Below, piece by piece: positions 1 to 5,116 of a stretch of 5,116 nucleotides of DNA; position 1 is the stretch's first letter, and each line of letters opens with the position of its first letter. Origin of the DNA: Lentimicrobiaceae bacterium (GTDB taxonomy: Bacteria > Bacteroidota > Bacteroidia > Bacteroidales > JAGONC01); contig JAUXII010000111.1 in the NCBI GenBank assembly GCA_030621075.1, positions 1 through 5,116 on the forward strand, given 5' to 3'. The notes under the pieces were generated by a model. That model ran no database searches and was not told the origin of the DNA. It saw nothing but the letters and a program-made list of their open reading frames with translations. The position numbers were made by a program, and so were the translations under genes.

Positions 1-17
1 ACGGAAAGCTACTGTAA

Positions 18-1379
18 ATGAGAGTTCACTTCATAGCCATAGGTGGCAGCGCTATGCATAACCTGGCCATTGCTCTTCACAAAAAGGGCGACAGGGTTAC
101 CGGATCGGATGATAAGATATTTGATCCTTCACGTAGCCGGCTGGCAAAATATGGTTTATTACCACTGAAAGATGGCTGGTTTGATGATAAAATTACTTCC
201 GAACTGGATGTTGTCATTTTAGGCATGCACGCCAAATCTGATAACCCTGAATTATTGAAAGCCAAACAGTTGGGGTTGCCTGTTTACTCATTCCCTGAGT
301 TTCTGTATGAGCATGCAAAGAATAAGAAAAGAGTTGTGATCGGAGGTAGTCACGGTAAAACAACCATTACGGCAATGATCATGCATGTATTAAAATACCA
401 TCGTATTGATGCTGATTTTCTTGTTGGAGCGCAACTGGAAGGTTTTGACGTAATGGTGCGACTGACTGACCAAGCCCCGGTTATGATTTTTGAAGGTGAT
501 GAATACCTTACTTCCCCCCTTGATCCCAGGCCTAAATTTCATGTTTACAAGCCTGAACTGGCCCTGATAAGTGGCATTGCATGGGACCATATCAATGTTT
601 TTCCGACGTTTGAGGAATATGTTGAACAATTCAGGATTTTCATCGACATGATACCTAAAGGCGGCAAGCTTGTTTATTGCAAGGATGATCATCTTCTTAC
701 AAAATTAGCTGAAGATACAAACCAGTATATTGAAAAGACAGGGTATGATTTACCTCCACATATAATTAATAATGGCATTACATACCTGACAAGGCATGGT
801 AAAAATATACCTCTTAAAGTTTTTGGTTCCCATAACCTGTTAAATCTTAACGCTGCCTGGAAAATTTGCCGGGAGCTTGGTGTTGACAGGCAAATGTTTT
901 ATGATGCGATTTCGTCATTTCATGGAGCTTCAAACCGGTTGGAATTCATTGATGGCAATGATTATACTGCCGTTTACAAAGACTTTGCACATTCGCCTTC
1001 CAAGTTGGTTGCAACTACTAAAGCTGTTAAGGAGCAATTTCCTGATCGAAAATTAGTTGCCTGTATGGAGTTACATACTTTTAGTAGCCTGAATAAAGAC
1101 TTTTTAGAGCAGTACAGAGGTACAATGAGCGGTGTTGATTTTCCAATTGTTTATTACAATCCCCACACTATTGCTCTCAAGCGATTACCTGATGTCAGTA
1201 AGGAGATGATAATGCATTCATTCAATCATCCGGCAATGAAAGTATACACCAATTCAAAAGAGATGCTAAAGGATCTGATTAATGATGATTGGAGAAACAA
1301 GAACCTGTTAATGATGAGCTCAGGCGATTTTGATGGAATTAATTTTCAGAAATTGGCTGAAAAAATCCTAAGAAAATGA
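18..1379 (+). CDS. mpl: Mpl-type Mur ligase (UDP-MurNAc : L-Ala-gamma-D-Glu-meso-Dap ligase family)
   Basis: Complete 453-aa cytoplasmic Mur ligase, close to the usual Mpl length of about 450-460. Members of this family use ATP to attach the recycled murein tripeptide to UDP-MurNAc, feeding peptidoglycan recycling. The N-terminal UDP-binding domain begins with a glycine-rich HFIAIGGSAM motif (residues 4-13) and TGSDD (28-32). The central ATPase domain has the P-loop GGSHGKTT (109-116), FEGDEY (158-163) and WDHINVFPT (189-197). FGSHNLLNLNAA (269-280) marks its end. The C-terminal domain has DFAHSP (322-327) and MSSGDFDGI (433-441), matching E. coli Mpl DFAHHP and MSNGGFGGI. MurC is the main alternative, but the tail motif and the DPRPKFHVY segment (169-177) favour Mpl. 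The start is well fixed because an in-frame TAA directly precedes the ATG. The region is ELHTFSS (351-357) where E. coli Mpl has EPRSN, so exact substrate is less certain than family. It converges on rho. Confidence 0.85.
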   Translation: MRVHFIAIGGSAMHNLAIALHKKGDRVTGSDDKIFDPSRSRLAKYGLLPLKDGWFDDKITSELDVVILGMHAKSDNPELLKAKQLGLPVYSFPEFLYEHAKNKKRVVIGGSHGKTTITAMIMHVLKYHRIDADFLVGAQLEGFDVMVRLTDQAPVMIFEGDEYLTSPLDPRPKFHVYKPELALISGIAWDHINVFPTFEEYVEQFRIFIDMIPKGGKLVYCKDDHLLTKLAEDTNQYIEKTGYDLPPHIINNGITYLTRHGKNIPLKVFGSHNLLNLNAAWKICRELGVDRQMFYDAISSFHGASNRLEFIDGNDYTAVYKDFAHSPSKLVATTKAVKEQFPDRKLVACMELHTFSSLNKDFLEQYRGTMSGVDFPIVYYNPHTIALKRLPDVSKEMIMHSFNHPAMKVYTNSKEMLKDLINDDWRNKNLLMMSSGDFDGINFQKLAEKILRK

Positions 1380-1442
1380 AGTTACTCTCGAGCCAACCCG
1401 CTAACCCGTAGACCTGTACTTTGTTCAAATCCCGAAGTTACA

Positions 1443-3134
1443 TTAAGCATTCATTGAAATAAGAAATTCCTCGTTGGTTTTAGTGAACTTCATTTTGTCT
1501 TTTAGGAATCCCATTGCTTCTAACGGGTTCATATCTGCGAGATGATTTCTTAGAATCCATATTCTTTGCAGCATTTCTTTGTCAAGAAGCAGGTCTTCAC
1601 GTCTTGTACTGGAGGCAACGATATCGATAGCAGGATAAATACGTTTGTTTGATAGTTTCCTGTCAAGTTGAAGCTCCATATTACCTGTTCCTTTAAACTC
1701 CTCAAAAATAACTTCATCCATTTTTGAACCGGTATCAATTAGTGCAGTTGCAAGAATTGTTAAAGAGCCGCCGTCCTCTATTTTACGGGCTGCTCCAAAA
1801 AACCGTTTAGGTTTTTGTAAGGCATTGGCTTCAACCCCCCCTGAAAGTACTTTTCCGGAAGCCGGAGAAACAGTATTATAAGCTCTGGCAAGACGTGTGA
1901 TTGAATCAAGCAGAATAACCACATCATGCCCGCATTCAACCATTCGTTTTGCCTTTTCCAACACAATATTAGATATTTTAACATGTCGCTCGGCAGGTTC
2001 ATCAAATGTTGAAGCAATGACTTCTGCCTTAACACTTCTTTCCATATCGGTAACTTCTTCAGGTCTCTCATCAATAAGGAGGATAATCAGGTAAGACTCC
2101 GGATGATTATAAGAAATGGCATTAGCGATTTCTTTCAGCAAGACAGTTTTTCCTGTTTTGGGTTGAGCTACGATTAATCCTCGTTGTCCTTTCCCTATTG
2201 GAGTGAACATATCGATGATACGTGTGGAGGGTGAATCCTCAGGGTGTCCTGTTAGAATATATTTTTCTATTGGAAAAAGGGGCGTAAGGAAATCAAATGG
2301 GATTCTGTCGCGAACTTCCTCAGGACTACGTCCATTTATCTGCTCAACTTTAATAAGCGGAAAATATTTTTCTCCATCTTTTGGAGGTCGTATTCTACCT
2401 TTGATAGTGTCACCTGTTTTAAGCCCGAATAATTTGATCTGAGACTGTGAAATATAGATGTCATCAGGAGAGTTCAGGTAGTTATAATCAGAAGATCTTA
2501 AAAACCCATACCCGTCAGGCATAATCTCTAAAACACCTTCGGAAGATACAATTCCCTCAAATTCAAATGAATACTCATCCTTTTTACGGTCTGCATATTT
2601 GTTTCGATGGTTTTGATCTCTGCCTTTAATGCCTCTCTTATTATGTGCTGGCCTTTCTCTTTCAGAAGTCACAGGCGATTTTTTCTGATCGGTAGTTGAA
2701 GGAGATGTCTCTTTATTTTTAGTTGGAAGAGCTTTCTCTTTGTCGTCTTTTTGATCTTTTTGATCAACATGTTTTACAACTGGTTGTTGCTCAATTTTCC
2801 GAACATTCCTTTTATCCCTATCAGGTTTTGTTCTTTTTTCAGTAACCGTTTGATTATCTTTTGCTTTTTCTTTGGATAAGGTATCTTTCGTGTCAATATT
2901 TTTAGGAATATCCTCTTTTGGAGTTTTTTTGCTTCGTCTTAATTGCAGCGTTTTCTTGATTGGTTTTTTTTCTTTATTAAGTGTTTCCTGTGGTGGATTT
3001 AATGCCTGATGATCAAGGATTTTGTAAATGAGATCTTGTTTCTTCACCCCTTCTGTTTTGCGAATATTAAGGGATTTCGCAATATCTCTAAGGTCTGTAA
3101 CAAGCTTTCCGTTTAATTCTATAATGTCGTACAT
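1443..3134 (-). CDS. rho: Transcription termination factor Rho with long disordered insertion
   Basis: Complete 563-aa hexameric RNA-dependent ATPase that releases transcripts from RNA polymerase; E. coli Rho is 419 aa. Residues 1-45 form the Rho N-terminal helical domain. Residues about 49-187 are a lysine-rich low-complexity insertion absent from E. coli. The RNA-binding cold-shock-like domain starts near 190 and includes the RNP1-like DGYGFLR (207-213) and [10 protein letters not shown] (224-233). The ATPase core has Walker A AQPKTGKT (323-330), [12 protein letters not shown] (352-363) with the catalytic-glutamate region, Walker [14 protein letters not shown] (405-417), Q-loop [11 protein letters not shown] (428-438), R-loop [11 protein letters not shown] (478-488) and the arginine-finger region SSTRREDL (508-515). 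All key catalytic residues are intact. The ATG has an AT-rich upstream stretch with no Shine-Dalgarno, usual in Bacteroidota. The gene is monocistronic as seen here: divergent from the DUF4293-type gene and convergent with mpl. Its long leader could allow autoregulation, as known for E. coli rho, but that is inference. Confidence 0.98.
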   Translation of the reverse strand: MYDIIELNGKLVTDLRDIAKSLNIRKTEGVKKQDLIYKILDHQALNPPQETLNKEKKPIKKTLQLRRSKKTPKEDIPKNIDTKDTLSKEKAKDNQTVTEKRTKPDRDKRNVRKIEQQPVVKHVDQKDQKDDKEKALPTKNKETSPSTTDQKKSPVTSERERPAHNKRGIKGRDQNHRNKYADRKKDEYSFEFEGIVSSEGVLEIMPDGYGFLRSSDYNYLNSPDDIYISQSQIKLFGLKTGDTIKGRIRPPKDGEKYFPLIKVEQINGRSPEEVRDRIPFDFLTPLFPIEKYILTGHPEDSPSTRIIDMFTPIGKGQRGLIVAQPKTGKTVLLKEIANAISYNHPESYLIILLIDERPEEVTDMERSVKAEVIASTFDEPAERHVKISNIVLEKAKRMVECGHDVVILLDSITRLARAYNTVSPASGKVLSGGVEANALQKPKRFFGAARKIEDGGSLTILATALIDTGSKMDEVIFEEFKGTGNMELQLDRKLSNKRIYPAIDIVASSTRREDLLLDKEMLQRIWILRNHLADMNPLEAMGFLKDKMKFTKTNEEFLISMNA

Positions 3135-3187
3135 TAGGAAAATAATTTTTATTTTAAATATTATTAAATAGGAGGGACAATAATGAG

Positions 3188-3201
3188 TTTCTTTTAAGAA
3201 A
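3188..3201. repeat. Inverted repeat in the presumed rho leader
   Basis: TTTCTT (3188-3193) and AAGAAA (3196-3201) are perfect reverse complements separated by two bases. The repeat lies about 54-67 nt upstream of the rho ATG, downstream of the candidate rho promoter, so it would be within the 5' untranslated RNA. It could be a protein-binding dyad; as RNA it would be only a weak A-U hairpin with a tight loop. In DNA this AT-rich it may also be chance. Confidence 0.3.
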
Positions 3202-3288
3202 ACACGAGTTGTCTTTTTGGATTCAGATTAAATAAAATGTAGCTGTTTTTGAATTGCTTCAGAATTATATTTTAGAAGGAATTTGGTG

Positions 3289-3296
3289 CAAAAGTA
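3289..3296 (-). promoter_or_regulatory. Candidate rho promoter, Bacteroidota -7 box TACTTTTG
   Basis: On the minus strand this reads TACTTTTG, a full match to the Bacteroidota sigma-ABfr -7 consensus TAnnTTTG, followed by C as is common. It is the only such match I found on this strand between rho and the divergent gene. Transcription would begin near 3280-3284, giving rho a 5' leader of about 150 nt. A -33 element is poor: the best candidate is TTTC at 3313-3316, with a spacer of about 16 bp instead of the usual 19-21. Confidence 0.5.
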
Positions 3297-3368
3297 ATAA
3301 ATATTTCATAACGAAATGAATTAATATGTTTTTTTATTTTTAAATGACAGATTAATAATGTAAAAACC

Positions 3369-3388
3369 AAGGAATTATCGTACTCCTT
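3369..3388. repeat. Short inverted repeat upstream of the plus-strand promoter
   Basis: AAGGA (3369-3373) and TCCTT (3384-3388) are inverted copies around a 10-bp centre. The repeat covers the place where a -33 element would lie relative to the -7 box at 3402-3409, so it could be an operator. It is only five base pairs per arm and may be chance. Confidence 0.2.
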
Positions 3389-3401
3389 AAGAAATCATTC
3401 G

Positions 3402-3409
3402 TATCTTTG
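3402..3409 (+). promoter_or_regulatory. Candidate promoter of the DUF4293-type gene, -7 box TATCTTTG
   Basis: TATCTTTG matches the Bacteroidota -7 consensus TAnnTTTG exactly. It ends 28 bp before the ATG at 3438, which would give a short leader of roughly 20-25 nt, typical for this phylum. No clear TTTG -33 element is seen 19-21 bp upstream. Confidence 0.55.
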
Positions 3410-3437
3410 TTGAGCATCTTAACTAACTTGAAGTATC

Positions 3438-3905
3438 ATGATTCAGCGAATACAATCGGTTTACCTTTTTCTGGCATTTCTATCCTCTTTTATGATTTTT
3501 TTCTTTCCTCTAGCAACCTACCTGTCCGATAGCGAGTACATTAAGCTATTTATTTACACTGTGCAAAATAAGGTTCCCGTTTCAGAATTAATTTATAATA
3601 AGTTCTTTAATATACCTTTGATAGTGATTGATATAGCCGTAATGGCTTTGATTGTAACTGCCATTTTTAACTATAAAAAAAGGTGGCTCCAGGTAAAAAT
3701 GGTGAATTTTAGTATTTTGTTGAATATTGTATTGATTGTTTTAATGTTTTTTTACACAGATCGGATATCCACCAGTGTTTCGGTTACAACTTCTTACGAA
3801 ACCGGTTCTGTTTTCCCTTTAGCATGCCTGGTTTTTCTCGTCCTCGCTTTAAGAGCGATCAAAAGGGATGAAAAGTTAGTAAGGGCCGCTGACCGCCTGA
3901 GGTAG
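3438..3905 (+). CDS. DUF4293-family four-helix membrane protein
   Basis: Complete 155-aa integral membrane protein of unknown function, recognised as DUF4293-like from its opening MIQRIQSVYLF and its basic closing tail KRDEKLVRAADRLR. Both ends are characteristic of this Bacteroidota family as I recall it. Four hydrophobic helices are visible at about residues 8-28, 58-78, 88-106 and 123-140. Between helices 1 and 2 is a polar, probably periplasmic segment (about 29-57). Positive residues at KYKKR-like positions (NYKKRWLQVK, 79-88) and the tail suggest that both termini and the central loop are cytoplasmic. There is no catalytic motif. It is transcribed away from rho from its own candidate promoter and converges on batE, so it appears to be a single-gene unit. 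Start choice is supported by the promoter spacing and the family-like N-terminus. Confidence 0.85.
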   Translation: MIQRIQSVYLFLAFLSSFMIFFFPLATYLSDSEYIKLFIYTVQNKVPVSELIYNKFFNIPLIVIDIAVMALIVTAIFNYKKRWLQVKMVNFSILLNIVLIVLMFFYTDRISTSVSVTTSYETGSVFPLACLVFLVLALRAIKRDEKLVRAADRLR

Positions 3906-4049
3906 AAGATAAGTCATTTGAGGTGCCAATGCAGGTTTGTTTACTGATTCCTTACTGAAAAGATACCAATTCCCTTTATTTTTAATAAAAAGCTAACTGG
4001 CAATATAATATATATAAAAAAAAGGATAATTCTGTAAGAAATGCATTGA

Positions 4050-4814
4050 TTAAATAACAGAAATGGCTGATTGTTGAATCCAGCCAACGCTTCCATTGGC
4101 AATTTTTATCTCACGCCAATCGCCAATTGAATCCAATATTTTCACCTTTGTTCCTTCATGAACAACAAACAAGTCCACACTGTTTTCTGCCGGTGAACTT
4201 TTTATGGTAATGGATGGGCTAAAAACAATAGCTTGATTGTGGGTATGGAAGGATTTATGTTTTTGAAATGAAAACCCAAAACTAAATAATGCAAAGACAA
4301 ACATACCAATTCCCAACCAGAATGCCGCTTTACGAATAATGATTATCCTGGCAACAAAATAAACCAGCACAAGTATCATAAAGATGACAAGAATGGTGAT
4401 ATTTAACTTCGCCCATGCATTGACTCCCAGTAGGTTATAAATCCTATTCCACCATTGCTTGTAAAATATAACCGGAACCTCATTAATTTTATCTACAATC
4501 CGGTTATTAGCGACCTGCAGATTATGGTTGATGTCTTCGTCGTAATAATTCAGGCGTTTAGCCCTTTCAAAGAATAAAATGGCTGATGCCACATCGTTGA
4601 CTTTAAAATAGGCATTACCCAGGTTATAATATAGCTCTGACGATTCAACTCCCTTGTCCAGAACCTGCAAATAACCAGCGATTGCATTATTGTAAAGACC
4701 GGAAGAATAATCCTGGTTTGCTTGCCGGATAATTTGCTCATTTTCGTCAGCCATAAGCAATGATGGCACCAAAAGCAGAAATATTAGGGTTAGATATTTA
4801 ATTATAGAGATCAT
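4050..4814 (-). CDS. batE: BatE-like protein: TPR repeats, two membrane helices, SH3-like domain
   Basis: Complete 254-aa envelope protein resembling BatE, last gene of the Bat (Bacteroides aerotolerance) operon. Residues 1-22 are a signal peptide or anchor (ISIIKYLTLIFLLLVPSLL). Two TPR units follow at about 26-56 (QANQDYSSGLYNNAIAGYLQ) and 59-92 (ELYYNLGNAYFKVNDVASAI), so the repeats should be periplasmic. Two membrane helices lie at about 138-160 and 164-183, joined by a short basic turn (IRK). A C-terminal bacterial SH3-like domain spans about 194-254, with SITIKSSPAENS and a GDWREIKIANGSVGWI core (231-246). The TPRs probably mediate contacts with other Bat proteins; a biochemical activity is not known. 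Its ATG shares one base with the stop of batD (TAATG), so translation is likely coupled and there is no room for a separate promoter. The identification rests on domain order plus the batD neighbour. Confidence 0.88.
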   Translation of the reverse strand: MISIIKYLTLIFLLLVPSLLMADENEQIIRQANQDYSSGLYNNAIAGYLQVLDKGVESSELYYNLGNAYFKVNDVASAILFFERAKRLNYYDEDINHNLQVANNRIVDKINEVPVIFYKQWWNRIYNLLGVNAWAKLNITILVIFMILVLVYFVARIIIIRKAAFWLGIGMFVFALFSFGFSFQKHKSFHTHNQAIVFSPSITIKSSPAENSVDLFVVHEGTKVKILDSIGDWREIKIANGSVGWIQQSAISVI

Positions 4815-5116
4815 TACTTAAGTCCTCTTTCTGTTTTGCTTATTATTAAAATGGCTTCGCTATATATTTTCTCCATACTTCCTGATTCTCCTGCAGGAGA
4901 AAACCGTGCATATTCACACTGATTGAGTATATCCAGGAATTGAAATGAAATTTCTTCCTTAACACCTTTCAGAGAAAGAGCTTCATGTGCCGAATCCATC
5001 GAAAGGTCAGAAAGAGGGATATTAAATTTATCACTTAAATAACCCCACAGCGCTAGCGATACTTCATTGAAAAAATCAACCTCATTTCGCTTCTTGAGGT
5101 ATATTTCAGCATTTTT
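4814..5116 (-). CDS. batD: BatD, C-terminal end only (cut by window edge)
   Basis: The last 100 codons and stop of a gene running in from beyond the window's right end; the frame is open to base 5116. The visible part begins KNAEIYLKKRNEVDFFNEV and contains ALWGYLSDKFNIPLSDLS (about residues 22-39 of the fragment), then a segment with CEYARFSP (about 67-74) and a final helix. These match the cytoplasmic C-terminal tail of BatD (oxygen tolerance family), a membrane protein whose periplasmic Ig-like part and membrane helix would lie upstream, outside the window. A start at the internal ATG (4997-4999) is not credible, because the family match continues upstream of it. BatD acts with BatA, BatB, BatC and BatE, von Willebrand A-domain and TPR proteins proposed to form a membrane complex linked to stress or oxygen tolerance. 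Its stop overlaps the batE start. Confidence 0.88.
   Translation of the reverse strand, partial: KNAEIYLKKRNEVDFFNEVSLALWGYLSDKFNIPLSDLSMDSAHEALSLKGVKEEISFQFLDILNQCEYARFSPAGESGSMEKIYSEAILIISKTERGLK

Larger units (their letters stand above)
3135..3437. other. Divergent intergenic region between rho and the DUF4293-type gene
   Basis: This 303-bp AT-rich stretch contains no plausible gene. It separates the divergent starts of rho and the DUF4293-type membrane gene. It holds a candidate -7 promoter box for each direction (3289-3296 minus and 3402-3409 plus), a near-palindrome at 3188-3201 inside the presumed rho leader, and a shorter inverted repeat at 3369-3388 just upstream of the plus-strand promoter box. 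No tRNA-like fold or recognisable riboswitch was seen by eye. Confidence 0.8.

Noticed and set aside
1..17. Possible 3' end of an upstream gene finishing with TAA at 15-17.
   Set aside because: Only four codons would be visible, so no gene can be supported.
390..692. 100-codon open frame on the minus strand inside mpl.
   Set aside because: It lies wholly inside a strongly conserved ligase gene, shows no recognisable domain, and is best explained as a shadow frame.
1420..1436. GTTCAAATCCC resembles a tRNA T-loop.
   Set aside because: The flanking bases do not form the five-pair T stem, and the gap is too short, with no acceptor or anticodon arms.
1778..2074. 98-codon open frame on the same strand as rho in another frame.
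   Set aside because: It overlaps the conserved ATPase core of Rho and has no family resemblance; a shadow frame.
3171..3197. GGAGGG followed at good spacing by ATG on the plus strand, looking like a ribosome-binding site and start.
   Set aside because: The reading frame closes after four codons, and strong Shine-Dalgarno sites are not typical of this phylum.
3978..3991. TTTTTAATAAAAA hairpin after the DUF4293-type gene.
   Set aside because: Only A-T pairs with a three-base loop in AT-rich DNA; not a credible terminator.
4016..4040. Possible terminator for batE on the minus strand: TTCT/AGAA hairpin followed by eight T residues.
   Set aside because: The stem is only four A/T-rich base pairs and is separated from the T-run by six bases, too weak to call a terminator.

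Overview
The window looks like an ordinary chromosomal housekeeping segment from a member of the Bacteroidota, probably a Bacteroidales or Marinilabiliales-type organism, though the order cannot be fixed from sequence alone. The evidence is consistent. Rho has the long lysine-rich insertion typical of this phylum. There is a DUF4293-type membrane protein and a Bat (aerotolerance) operon end. Both divergent promoters have Bacteroidota-style TAnnTTTG -7 boxes, and the rho and DUF4293-type starts have no clear Shine-Dalgarno sequence. The DNA is AT-rich throughout. I see no mobile element, CRISPR array, rRNA or tRNA.

Layout from left to right. At 18-1379 (+) lies a complete Mur ligase of the Mpl type, which joins cell-wall tripeptide to UDP-MurNAc. 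It converges across a 63-bp gap on rho (1443-3134, -), the transcription termination ATPase. A 303-bp AT-rich divergent intergenic region (3135-3437) follows. It holds a candidate rho promoter on the minus strand, which implies a leader of about 150 nt, and a candidate promoter for the next gene on the plus strand. At 3438-3905 (+) is a four-helix inner-membrane protein of the DUF4293 family, function unknown. It converges across a 144-bp gap on the end of a bat operon: batE (4050-4814, -), immediately preceded by the 3' end of batD (4814-5116, -, cut by the window edge). The two bat genes share one base in a TAATG stop/start junction, so they are almost certainly co-transcribed and translationally coupled.

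Functionally these are three or four independent units: envelope (Mpl), transcription (Rho), unknown membrane protein, and the Bat membrane complex. Only batD and batE clearly work together. I found no convincing new system. The points most worth a second look are the disordered domain of Rho, the structured rho leader, and the divergent substrate-side motifs of the Mpl-type ligase.
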